This document shows, in pieces, positions 11,440 to 22,701 of a DNA stretch of 64,000 nucleotides. The first letter of the stretch is position 1; each line of letters opens with the position of its first letter. The stretch is from positions 28,583,862-28,647,861 of the forward strand of contig CM070874.1 in the NCBI GenBank assembly GCA_036365515.1, written 5' to 3'. The position numbers were made by a program, and so were the translations under genes. Below the pieces are notes generated by a model. The model worked only from the letters and a program-made list of their open reading frames with translations, was not told where the DNA came from and ran no database searches. Source of the DNA: Torymus aiolomorphi. Its lineage: Eukaryota > Arthropoda > Insecta > Hymenoptera > Torymidae.

Positions 11440-14400
11440 CATCTTTTTGAAAATTATTTTTTACATAAGCACAAAAAATCTGTTTCAAATTTACTTCCGT
11501 ATATTTCAAACAACTTGAAGATCTTGCTCATCCATTGAAGCACCTCTATCCTGATTTACCTTTGACACCCTCTACATATATGTGTAAACATGGTTACAAT
11601 CGTGCTTTAGAATTGGTGAGTAACACTGACAGTGAATTTACAATGGATAATGAAGTTGCCGACAACGTAGTTGATAAAGATGAAAATTTTTTACCAAATA
11701 CTCCAGAACGCATCGAAGAATTTAGTAATGAAATAAGTACATCTTTCTAAGGTTCTGTATCGCCTCTTAAGAGAAAAAATCTTATACGTGAACCCTGCTA
11801 AAAATAATCTTATACTTTATCCCGAGATTAGTCACATATCAAATCACATGCCTAGTCATATATCTATCAGCATGATAAAATAGGGCTGATTAATCACCTT
11901 CCCGTCACTTGATTATGTATGTGATTCATAACCGGTTTAGAATGGGTTCACGCACATGATTAAGCAAGTGATTTTGCATATGCTTTATTACATGATTACG
12001 GAAAAATTTTGTGTCTCAATTACTCAGTATGTGATCCAGCATATTATTAAGCATATAAAATAGTACGTATTTAGACAAATGATTATGCACGTGATTTCAC
12101 ACATGATTATATATGTGACTTAGTAAAAAAATATGTTCTACTTCATTGCTCGTCACGTCGTTAGGCATATGATTTAGTCTGTGTTTCAATATGTGTTCTG
12201 GCACATATCACATCATTAAGCATGTGATTATAATGTGATTTGATAGATGATTTCGGAAAAAGTTTACGTTTGCATTAATCGTTACATGATTCAACATATT
12301 ATTAAGCATGTAAAATAGTTCGTATTTAGACAAATGATTATGCACGTGATTTCACACATGATTGTGTATGTGACATAGCAAAAAAAATGTTCTACTTCAT
12401 TTCTAAATAACATGCTGAATCACGTTCTTCAATGATTCAGACACCAAATTTTTCCGTAATCATGTTCAAAATCATATGCTTAACGACATGATGAGCAATG
12501 AAGTATAACATTTTTTTTTGGTAAGTCACGTACAAAATCACGAGTGAAATCATATGCATAATCATGTGTCTAAATACGCTCTATCACACATGGTAAATAA
12601 TATACTGAATCACGGAATGTATAATGCAGACCCACCATTTTTCTGTAATCATGTACAAAATCATATGGAAAATCACTTGCTTATTATCTGCCTGTATACA
12701 TACTAAAACATAGGCTAAATTATATGTCTAACGACGTCACGAGCAATAAAGTATAATTTTTTTTTAGTAAGTCACATACGAAGTCATAAGTGAAATCACG
12801 TGCGCAATCATCTGTCTTAATACATTCTATTTCACGTGCTAAATAATATGCTAAATCCTGTAACGAATAATACAGAACTAACATTTTTTTCCGTAATCAT
12901 GTAATCAAGTACATACTTAATCAAGTGACGGGAAGGTGATTAATCAACCCTATTTTATCATGCTGATAGATACATGACTAGGCATGTGATTTGATACGTG
13001 ACTAATCTCGGGATAAAGCATAAGATTATTTTTAGCAGGGAAAAATCACTTGAAAATTACGTAAAAAAGAAGAAAAAAATATACTTTCAACATTGTCTAA
13101 TACCCTCGATGTGAAGTTGAACAATGTCTATGTCGTTTCTATAAAAGCAAACGAATTAGCTGTATGCCGTTGTACAGAATTGGTACAAAACGTTGGTTTA
13201 GCGTTGCAAAAGTCTTCTAAGGTATCAGAAAAAAAAATTCTGACTTTGCTACTCTCATCCTTAACGAAAAATGAAATTTCATCCTTATTTCCAGACATAA
13301 CAATATACATGATAGAAAGAGCGAAAAGTATTGCACAAGAAAAGGGAGTTTATTCCGAACCAGAAGCATACACAGGCTATCCAATTGATGAAAGGACCGA
13401 AAAAATTGTTACGGAATATTATATAAATGACGATTTTAATTATTCAAGACAGAGTTCTAATAAGAGTGCTGTTTTCCCGTTAAAATAAATGATAAAAAAG
13501 AAAAGAAAGTTAAACGTTTTTTTACTCAAAGTCTGAAAGCAACGTATTAAGCAACTTAAAGCATTTAAAAATGATTATCCCGAATTAAGAATTGGTAAAT
13601 CGAAGTTTTATAGTTTGCGACCAAAATACTTCTTACTTAGCCCCGTCAAAGAAGTTTGTCTCTGTATCTATTCCGCAAATTATGATTTATTTCTTACCAG
13701 CTGAATTATTTTCAGAGGGAGTAACGTTACAAAGTTGGATGAAATTTGGTCACAAATAATAAACGCAATAATCTGTTCTGAGCCATCTGATTGATGTTAT
13801 TTACAAGAAGGTAAAATTTGTCCAGGCGGTAACGGAATTACGTTTCATGTTCTAATACTGCAAGATATAGAAGGCACAGAAGAAATTACATATGCTTTGT
13901 GGGATAATGGAAACTTGATTAAAAAAACAGTGTCAATTTGTGCTTTTAAAGATGAACTTTCGGTTTGGACCATGAAGGTTAGTACACACATGTATGTAAA
14001 AAATATACAACGCAAAGCTATAAAAGCAGAAAGAGAAAATGCTAAAAAAGACCCACATCATTTAGTTCTTCAAATAGACTTCGCTGAAAACTGGGCTGTG
14101 ATTCATAATATAGCTGTTCAAGGAAATCATTGGGTTAATCATCAAATTTCTATTTTCACAGCAGTGTCTTATCAAGGGATTCGACACAAAGTTTTGCAGT
14201 CATAAGTGATGATCGAAAACATGATTCAGCGTATGCTTTGCTAGCAGAGAAAAATTATAACCTACTAAAAGAAAATTGTGATCCAATAAAAAAATTACCA
14301 TTCTATCAGATGGTGCCGCTAGCCACTTTAAAAATTGCTTTCAATTATATGGATTAAAACGAGCACCATGTGGTATAAAATGGTTGTTCTCTGTTACTGG

Positions 14401-14770
14401 GCACGGCAAAGGAGCTGTAGATGGTGTGGGTGGACTTATAAAGCATTATGCTACTTCGCATAATCTTCGAGAGCCCCATGAAAAATCCATTCAAAATGCT
14501 AATGATTTTGTAGAGCACGTTCAAAAATATACAGATGCAATTAAAATAATACATTTACAAGACGTTGAAGTAGCAGAGTTTAGAAAAGTAAAAAATGTTG
14601 ATTGGCTTTTATGGATTAAAGAAACATGTAATGATAAAGTAAATTGTTTGTCAGCAAAGACCTCTGATCGTCCGCTTACTGAAGTAAGAACAATGAATCA
14701 GAATAACAGAGGTTGTTATGAAAATAAAAATCTAAAAGCCAAAAATAAAATACATACTTATATGTACCTA
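11440..14770 (+). pseudogene. Decayed transposon-type gene, family not named
   Basis: Several plus-strand frames belong together in order: an acidic N-terminal part (11535-11750), KANELAVCRC and PIDERTEKI (13093-13488), ELRIGKSKFYSLRPKY and EVCLCIYSANYD (about 13570-13690), LQIDFAENW and HWVNHQISIFT (13897-14205), ILSDGAASHFKNC (about 14300-14340) and FSVTGHGKGAVDGVGG (about 14384-14435), then ETCNDKVNCLS. The conserved acidic positions in DFAEN and SDGA and the GHGKGAVDG box resemble a widespread animal protein family usually annotated as uncharacterised and transposon-like; a DDE-type nuclease fold is my inference. The frame is broken by a MITE (11793-13040), by frameshifts and by stops, so it cannot be expressed intact. 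Repeat sequence at 14756 follows directly and may be the noncoding flank of the same element. Confidence 0.55.
11793..13040. mobile_element. 1.25-kb palindromic MITE (CCCTGCT termini)
   Basis: Terminal inverted repeats of about 125 bp begin CCCTGCTAAAAATAATC at 11793 and end with its complement at 13040. The interior is built of degenerate GTGATT and CATGATTA motifs that also pair across the centre. It interrupts the gene at 11440-14770: the frame before it ends KRKNLIRE and the frame after it resumes KSLENYVKKKK. Flanking triplets are GAA and AAA, possibly a mutated 3-bp target duplication. The small MITE at 19937 has related ends. Confidence 0.85.
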
Positions 14771-15338
14771 TAGATTACATACGGACAAAGATAAACACCT
14801 TCATATTGACTGTCACATCATTGACTATATATAAGCGTTAAGCGTGAAAAATTTGTTTGTGTGTTATCTCATTAGTGATCGTTATCCCAGCGCAAATCCG
14901 CTGAATCACACCAATACGTCTAGATAGGTATTTACGTCCTCTAACACGACAAAAGAAAATTGAGTAAAAGAAAAAGGGGATTTTCGAGAAAAATACATTT
15001 TGCTGCTAAGTGCATAACTCGTGCATTTTTTTTTTTTTAAATAACATAAAGGACGTGAAAGAGGGCTCAAAACTGAGTGAAATTATGTGTTACACGCTTA
15101 AAAGCTTTAAAAACTGGTGAAACTATAGCAGTTTGAAAATTACATTGAAAAATTTTTTTTCTAAGTAAGAATTTTCTCGGAATTTTTCGACATCGCTGAA
15201 CGCATAAAATTTTGATGAAACAAAAAAATTAAAAAGTGTCAAATAATGTTTGGAGAAGAACATAAATATTTTAATTTGAAAATGATAGCTGGCATAGGCA
15301 TACGCGGACCACCTGATTTGAGATGGATTCGGCCATAT
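14756..15338 (+). repeat. Dispersed repeat, copy 1 (uninterrupted)
   Basis: Directly repeated at 32306-33234. Shared blocks include ATACGTCTAGATAGGTATTT, GACGTGAAAGAGGGCTCAAA and GATTTGAGATGGATTCGGCC. This copy keeps the empty site CGCTTAAAAGC (TTAA at 15098-15101) where copy 2 carries a MITE. Confidence 0.9.
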
Positions 15339-15762
15339 ACGATACTCAACAGTATTAACAAATCAATGAAAAAAAGTGCCTGTATCATTCCACGTTCCCC
15401 TAGCCAATGATGATGCTGAATTGCTGCGTGCCATGGTTTTTTCTATCTAGATATTTGATGATGGCATCTTGGTTGTCACCCCTAAAAATTGCTTCGTCGT
15501 GTCATAAGTTGTAAAATACATTGGGCAGATATTCTAGGTATGCTGCCTTTTACATCTACGAGTTGGAGCTAACATATGTCGGTGTCTTAGCACCGAAGAT
15601 TTTTAATCTTTGAAATAGTTTTTATTTTCTAGAAAATAACCATCTGAAAAATTGAGCTCTCTTCATGAAACGAATAATTGAATTATTTCATGCTTTTCGT
15701 AAAAAATAAACCTGTGAATTTTTCGAGGTGTGTGTGCGTGCATGCGTAATGTGTGTGCGTGC

Positions 15763-15809
<47 letters not shown>

Positions 15810-16800
15810 TTTTTACATAGTTATACCACTCTAACCTAAAAATCGTAACTTTGACATGATTGTTAAGCTCTTGTGGTATAAAATACTGTATGAAACTCAT
15901 GTGTAAGGCGATTTTGACCGCATTCGACTTTTCTTACTCGCTTCGCTCGTGCGAAAAGCGTTTAATGTGGTGAACACTCACCTTCCACATCAGTGTCATA
16001 AAATACAATTTAATTAATTATTGAAAGTTTTCGCGTAGTTACTATTACATGTGAGAAAACCGTGTATAAAAACTTTACTACTTAAGTATATATATAATCA
16101 CAATTTTTTTACATAGCATTTGTTGATTTTGATACTTGATTTTTCATTAGCTGTTTGTTTATTTTGTCCATTTTTCGAATAGCTTGATTCAATTTATCAA
16201 TGTTAGGTTTATCTACTACAATCATTTTAATCTTGTCAATTCGACATCTGCTTTTCGAAATTTATCTAATTCCTCCTTTTCATTCATAATGTAATAATTT
16301 CATAATAAATAAGTAAATAAATAAACAAATGAAGAATTTTTATTTTGATGACTTGTTACTAAACGAATGTCTATTTATACAACGATTTAATGAAACATAT
16401 AAATATGCGATATTTATAATATTTTCAATGCGGTGCGAAGCATATGGAACCCAATTATTTCAATTTTTTATTTTAATGGCTACGAAATTCGCTTTCTAGT
16501 TCGAATGCACGACTATTACTTTATTTTTAAATGAAAATTGTTTACTGTATTGTTTTCCCAAGAACGCGCGCGAAGTTTAATTGTTATTAACAAGCTGCTG
16601 CGTATATGCTTGATGTGCTAAGGAAAGATAGTTTAACAGTTAACCTATATTTAAATAGATGAAAATTGATATTCGAAAAAACGGTAGTTAAATCTGTAAA
16701 TAGTAGAGGATTTTCACTTAATAATAGGAAATCCCCGTTGAAAATTAGAGCTTGGAGAGTTTAGCTCTAAAAGAAAAAAAAGGACTTGCAGAGAACAGTG
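15339..16800. other. Unassigned DNA with a GT/GC microsatellite
   Basis: No gene is recognised. 15813-15885 is an inverted copy of 33225-33295, the sequence that continues copy 2 of the dispersed repeat, so rearranged repeat material extends this far. The remainder is AT-rich with nothing assignable. Confidence 0.4.
15727..15808. repeat. (GT)n/(GC)n microsatellite
   Basis: Mixed GTGC, GCGC and GT dinucleotides ending in a pure GT run. Potential Z-DNA-forming alternation. Confidence 0.93.
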
Positions 16801-16809
16801 AAGCTTTTA

Positions 16810-17090
16810 AAGATGAGTTTCGCGCGCGTGCCTTTCCTGAAACATTAGGAAATCTCCGTTTAAAATCCAACTGACTAGAGCGCACGCTAAGTGTTGCTCT
16901 TGAAGACGAGCTTTGCGAGCGTATATCTGTTGAAATGTAAGAAAATAAGGGTTAAAAATATGTGTAGTTAGGGCTTGCGAGGAGTCCAGCTCCGACAATG
17001 AGTTTCGAACGTGTGCGTTTCTTTAGCATAAGGAAGTCAGTGACATCTTCCAAACACATAGCGGGGGATACAAGTTCCACGTAGATAAGG
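16810..17090 (-). repeat. About 93-bp tandem repeat, 3 copies
   Basis: Units begin GATGAGTTTCGCGCG (16810), GACGAGCTTTGCGAG (16904) and AATGAGTTTCGAACG (16997). The period equals that of the array at 17255, and the motif GAAACTCAT on the minus strand resembles GAAACTCGCAT there, so this may be the same family inverted. Confidence 0.6.
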
Positions 17091-17254
17091 AATGTCCGCC
17101 GGCGTGCGCCAAAAAGCCAGTTGTCTTAAAAAAAAAAAAAAAAAAACCCAAATGGCTAGGAGATACGAGTTTTTCATTCAAGAGGAATGAACGCAGTCGG
17201 GTAAGAGGAAGTGAGTCGTTTTAGTAATAAACTATAAATCCAATTAGCCGGGGG

Positions 17255-18530
17255 GATTTGGAATTGATTTGATAATCAACTCGCTGTCAACCAATCGTCT
17301 GCTTGTCTCCCTTTTCTACGTGGCATTCGCATTCCCCAGCTATTTGCGTTTGAGATTTCTTTTAAGAAACCCCTAGCTTTTTGTGAAGTCTGCGTACCAC
17401 CCTTTTTCAGGGTGAAACTTGCATACCTCAGCTAGTACGGTTTTATTGTTAATTTAATAATACTCTCGCTTCCTATGACTCGCCTGTGCGCCTCCCTCTT
17501 GAACGTGAAACTCGAATAAATCATACCGCTTTGTTCGCCCGTCTACGTATCTCCTACGTGCAGCTCGTATTGGCTAGCGCCTTTAGAGTTTATTTAACTC
17601 ACTTTCTCTCGCTAGCCTGTGTGCCTTCTATGAGAAACGTAGAAGTCTCTCTTCTACTGGGTTTGAGGTTTCTTTCTAATAACCACTACGGTCTTTGTCG
17701 TCCGTCTGCCTGCCACTCATTTTGAGATAGAACTTTCATACTCCGACTATTTGGGATTTGTAGTTTATTTAATAATCAACTCGCTTTCTGCCGCCCGTCT
17801 CTGTACCTCCCTCTTCTACGTGATGCCTGTATCCCCAGGGAATTTGAACTTTAAAGTTTATTCAACTCGCTTTCTCTCACCCGTCTGCATACCTAGCTAT
17901 AATACAAAGGAACTTGCATCCCCAGGCTATTTCGGTTTTGGATTTTTTTTAATTAACAATTTGTTTACTAGTGTCCGCCTGCGTACGTTTCTTTTTGTCG
18001 TCGAACTTTCATTCCCCGGCTATTTGGGTTTTGGAATTTATTTAATAATGAACTCGCTTTCTTACGCATATCTGAGTGCTTTCCCCATCAGCGTAAGATT
18101 CGCATACCTGCGCTATTTGGGTTTTGACATTTAATTAATCATTAAATTGCTTTCTCATGCCAGGCAGCATGCCTTCCACTTGTACGCGAAACTTGCATCC
18201 CCCGGCAATTAGGATTTTGAAGTCTACTTAATAATCAATTCACTACCTTCGGCCTATTTGCGTACAATTCGGGATTGAAAGTTTACTTAATAATTAACTT
18301 GCTTTCTCTCGCCCGTATGCGTGCCTTTTCCTTCTATGTAAAACTCGTATCCTCCGGCAATTTCGGATTGATAGTTTATTTAATAATTAACTTGCTTCCT
18401 CAATCACGTCTGCTTCATTTTTGCTTCTACCTGGAGCTAGCATCGTCCGGCTATTTGGGTTTTGGAGTTTATCTAAAATTTATTTCGCTTCCTTCTGCAT
18501 GTCTGAGTGTCTTAATATTAAGCTAGTAGA
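17255..18530 (+). repeat. 93-bp minisatellite, about 13 copies
   Basis: Recurrent modules in each unit: a TTTATTTAATAATCAACTCG-like segment, a CCCGTCTGCGTACC-like segment, CTACGTGAAACTCGCAT and CCCCGGCTATTTGGGTTTTG. Units with CTATTT start near 17929, 18022 and 18115, exactly 93 bases apart. Because 93 is a multiple of three, reading frames stay open and encode hydrophobic 31-residue repeats; I regard these as by-products. Some units are shortened, for example about 60 bases near 18234-18294. Confidence 0.85.
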
Positions 18531-19936
18531 TCACTTAATTCTCGGAAATGGGTGAAGCAACAAAATCCGGTTGGGCATCAAAAATTAGGAACGAATTGGC
18601 AACAAAATACTGGATAGTTATTTATTCGCTAGGGGCCATTTATACAGAAAATAGTATTCTTAACCAAGGGTCTCTGTCATGTTTTGAGACTTTCGGAAGC
18701 TATTGGGATTTTTGACTCCCAATGAGAAATGAGTAACAAAATATGCGAGTCCGAAGTTGCTAAAGCAAAAATTTGCAAAGATACAAGGAGATGACCTGCT
18801 AGCTTAATGTTGAGCTGGTAGATCGAACGTTTCTCGGAAAATGCTGGAGTAGAATCTCCTGCATGATATTGGGACTTTTGGCTCTGACCATCTAGCAGCA
18901 GAAAATTATCACCAAAATATGCTGAGCTAAAAATATTTGGGGGTGCTTAGAAATTGTATTCGGTGGTAATAAATTACAATAAACCATTTTGATCCTTTTT
19001 CTACTCGCGAAAGTGATTATGTTGATAGTATCGTGTGTTTTTGTGAATTTTCGTGTTATTTAGGGGTAGGAGTGGTTAAAAATTAACTCCTTGAAATTTT
19101 AAGCAGGGGTGCCTTCAAGTGCTCGCCGAGCTAAAAACTGTGCCGCTCGAATCGCTTGCGTTAATCCATTTTAGCGCTAACTGTGCGAGTTTCCGCTAGC
19201 TTAAAAATTATTTCAGCTCGTTAGGTGATAACAAGCAATGGGCATTGACTAAAAATGTTTACTAGTGGTAATAAATTAGCTAAAAATTATCTGATAATTT
19301 ATTTTGGATTACGTTATAGTCCCTATTATAGCTTAATAGACACTGACAGATACAAAGAGGCATAGGCGGAGAGAAGGAGAAACAGTAATATAATCATCAA
19401 CAGAGAGATAAAGGAAAAGATAGTGGTATACAGGCAGAGAGATAGACGCAGAGAGAGACCTAGACACAAATATTTTATAAGTTCTTGCGTAAGTTCTAAT
19501 GTAAGTTTTTACGTGAGATTTTACATAAATTCTTACGTAATAAATTCGGACTTATTCGTACATAAGAACTTACGTAAGAATTTACGTACAAATTTTGAAT
19601 ATAAAGAAAAGTTTATCCATTCTCTGTTAATAAAAAAACAGCTACGAAATTAGCGATCCTAATTTTTTAAATAAATCGGTGAAAATATAAGTTAGATAAA
19701 TATATGCGTTTATTTAACTGGAACAACGACACTTTATTTAATATACAATTGTAATAAAACAATTTTAATTATAACAGTTTAAGAAATTGTGAAAATGACA
19801 TATTTTATTAGAAAAACACATGATTGATAAATAAAATTTATGAAGACTTATAAAAATAATCATTCATCATATTATAAACGTGTGCATTAATACTACTGTA
19901 TTTACCATCGCGGATATTTACAATTTTCTCGACGAA
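18531..19936. other. Unassigned DNA with degenerate repeats
   Basis: 18510-18580 and 18800-18880 share TTAATATTAAGCTAGTAGATC-like sequence, suggesting a roughly 290-bp duplication. 19330-19450 is a purine-rich degenerate GACA/GAGA tract. 19478-19590 contains TTACGTAAG-type motifs in inverted orientation that could form a hairpin. No gene seen. Confidence 0.45.
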
Positions 19937-20086
19937 CCCGCTGAAAATGATTACCTCGATGATCTCGAATCAACCTTGATTTACCTCGATTCTACCTTGA
20001 TTTGCCTTGATTCGAGGTAAATTGATGTATAATTACGGTAAGTCAAGGTAGATTTGGGGATATCGAGGTAGTGATTTTCAGCAGGG
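19937..20086. mobile_element. 150-bp MITE (CCCGCTGAAAAT termini)
   Basis: Ends CCCGCTGAAAATGATTACC and the complement of CCCTGCTGAAAATCACTACC. It is flanked by GAA on both sides (19934-19936 and 20087-20089), a likely 3-bp target duplication. The interior repeats CCTTGATT and CCTCGATT. Its ends resemble those of the MITE at 11793. Confidence 0.85.
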
Positions 20087-20089
20087 GAA

Positions 20090-21025
20090 ATTGAACAACG
20101 GCAGACACATAAACATACATGTAACAGTCAACTAAGATTTTAAGAGAGAAAGGTGAAGCGATGTTCAATGGACCTCGTGCTCGCGCTACACGACACCGAC
20201 TCGTGATAGCGCAATCACACGAGGTTGGCGCCGAGCTCGCCCACGTGTGCTCGATATTAGCATCTTCAGGGAACAGTTGCCACCACGACGGTGGCAGTGC
20301 GGGGAGACAACACCTTGACCATAATGCCCTCATTGAAAGAACTCAGCTGAAATCTCATACCAAGCCTCATGTAACAAGTAAGGTCCAAAGGCTTCTCCGA
20401 AATTTCTAAGTTGCGACTAAAAAGAAAGTACTTGCCGTGACAAGTATTTTATTTTTGACAATGTTATTAGAGTCTTAAGTTATTACAACCCAAGCTGTCA
20501 TTTTTAATTAATATTTAAGATTTAAAAGAGACATCTGAATCAATGCTACTTAAATCTGCTCATGTAGTTTACAGTTAGGGAAAAGTCCATGTAAAAAATA
20601 TAATATGAAATTTTTGAATGTACTACTAAATAAGTTTACTATTTCGTTGCCAGTTATAAAACAATATCTTATACTTCATATAATACACTTGCAAACCAAT
20701 AAGTTTTAAATTAAAAAAAGACAGCATGAATTGTTACAATACAAAAGTTATGTTTTTTTTCTCTAAAGCAATGCAAAAACTTAGAAATATATCAATTCTT
20801 ATTAAAAAGTAATCTAATTAACAATGAGTAACTACAATCTAAATAGCTACCTAATTATATATTAATTATAAAAAGATAATGTTTATAAGGATCAACCGAG
20901 GTGAGTCTTTGTATTTTTACTGATTTTATTTATACTTTGAGATGTATTAGGTTTTTATGATACTGACAAGTTTTCTGGGATTGAATGGAGCTACTCAGTA
21001 AATCAAAAAAAGATATTCATCATAT
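20090..21025. other. Unassigned DNA
   Basis: 20160-20400 is richer in GC than its surroundings and open in one frame on each strand, but neither translation resembles a family I know. The rest is AT-rich with no recognisable feature. Confidence 0.35.
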
Positions 21026-21439
21026 CGTCGGGTGGGAAGAAAACGGTTCTATGTCGGCGAAACAACTTCGTCACTCAACTTTTGCGATAGTATGCGAGGA
21101 CTTGTAAAAACGGGCGGCACAACTTCGGAAGTTCGCTACTCAGCCAAAAACTGCTTTACAAACTTCGGATACGGCTTATTTTTTTAGGTAAGATCGTGGA
21201 GAATAAGCCATTAAAATTTCAAAAAGAAATATTCATAATTATCCAATTCAAATCCTGAGACAGTCACTGGAATACACGGTGGCCATGGTCCGAATCGAGC
21301 GGCGTGATAGTTGTCATAGCGCACACCATTGCCGGCACTGTGTACGGCGCTGCCGGCAGGCTGCTGCGCATTGGCGGGAGTAACAGTCGAGCGCACGGAT
21401 CGCCAATACAACGAGCGACGCTGCTTACTTTTCTTCGTG
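21026..21439. mobile_element. Foldback element FB2, deleted short copy
   Basis: Starts CGTCGGGTGGGAAG like the copy at 8970, keeps one subrepeat, then jumps to the CACTCAACTTTTGCGATAG segment (compare 10893) and the terminal 200-bp segment (compare 11115-11313). It ends CTTCGTG immediately before TA and the right half of a copia LTR. Confidence 0.85.
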
Positions 21440-21589
21440 TACATGACGGTCGATAAACGAGAGTGGAAAGTGCGCTCGGCGCTCGCTCGCCTCGCACGCC
21501 CCGAGTAGGCCGCGCCTCCAAAGTACGAATAGGTGGTGCCACTAGTATCATACATTAGATCTAGATATAATATTTACCATAATTCAACA
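21440..21589 (-). repeat. Copia 3' LTR, inner 150 bp
   Basis: Matches 24731-24880 over its full 150 bases with about 10 differences. It ends AATTCAACA next to the polypurine tract (CGCCTCCTT on the plus strand). The missing 105 bp is replaced by FB2. Confidence 0.9.
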
Positions 21590-21673
21590 CGCCTCCTTAA
21601 ATTTATACACTAGCATTTTACAAAATTTTCTTGTCATTATTACATTTTCTTTGTTCAACTTTTGTTTACAATT

Positions 21674-22631
21674 TTAAATCAATTTTAACGCTGTTCTATT
21701 TTTAACAAATTTTTTCTTGTCTAAACTCTTAGTTAACATATCAGCTATATTACAGATTGAATCACTTTTAACAATATCTATAATACCATTATCGTAATTT
21801 TCGTTAATGTAGTGATATTTCACTTCGATGTGCTTCGAATTTTTGGTAAAGTTTCCGAACGTTGCTATTCCTACTGCACCTGAGTTGTCTTCGTATATTT
21901 TTATGGTATTTTCAAATTTTACGTCAAACGATTCACTCAATAAGTTTCTTATAAATAATACTTCTGTCACTGCTTCCGACATAGCTGTATATTTAGCAAA
22001 AGTCGAACATTTTTTAACCGTATTTTGTTTATGAGTTTTCCAAAAAACTAAATTTCCAAATAATCTTATCATAAAACCTGTTGTTGATTTTCTGTCTATA
22101 TTGTCGCCAGCATAGTCAGAGTCTACCATGCAGTATAATATTTCGCTACTTTCATGGTTACAATTATATGTTAATTGTATGTCTTTTGTTTTGCTTAAAT
22201 ATTTCAGAGTTCCCATAGCGTATTTAAAGTGTGTATCATCGTAACAGTTTTGGTAACGACTCAAATAATTTACGCTGTATGCTATATCTGGCCTAGTGCC
22301 TGTACTTATATATAACAACTCTCCTATCAAATTTCTATACTTTATAGTTTCATCGCTTTCGTTAGCTTGATCTAACTTAAGATTAAGTTTCCATTGAAGT
22401 ATCATACAATTTTGCATTCTCCAGATTGTATTTTTTTGGCCAAAGATTCAATATATTTAGTTTGACTTGCAGTCATCTTACTTCTATCTTCACTATAATC
22501 TATGTCTATTCCTATATATTGTTCAATTTTTCCAAGATTTTTCATTGAAAATTTTTGCATTAAATTATCTTTTATTTCATTTATTTTAATTTTATCTCTA
22601 CAACTAATTAATAAATCATCTACAAAGATTA

Positions 22632-22701
<70 letters not shown>

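Noticed and set aside
17005..17035. Fifth copy of the structured-locus core (GTTTCTTTAGCATAAGG)
   Set aside because: Lacks the TTATTTC start, the AGAG/CTCT stem and TA flanks; it is part of the 93-bp repeat.
17486..18526. Hydrophobic repeat proteins
   Set aside because: They arise because the minisatellite period is divisible by three; no start context, no homology, and stops in several units.
20043..20409. Possible host exon in a GC-richer patch
   Set aside because: Open on both strands, no recognisable domain, no convincing splice pair.
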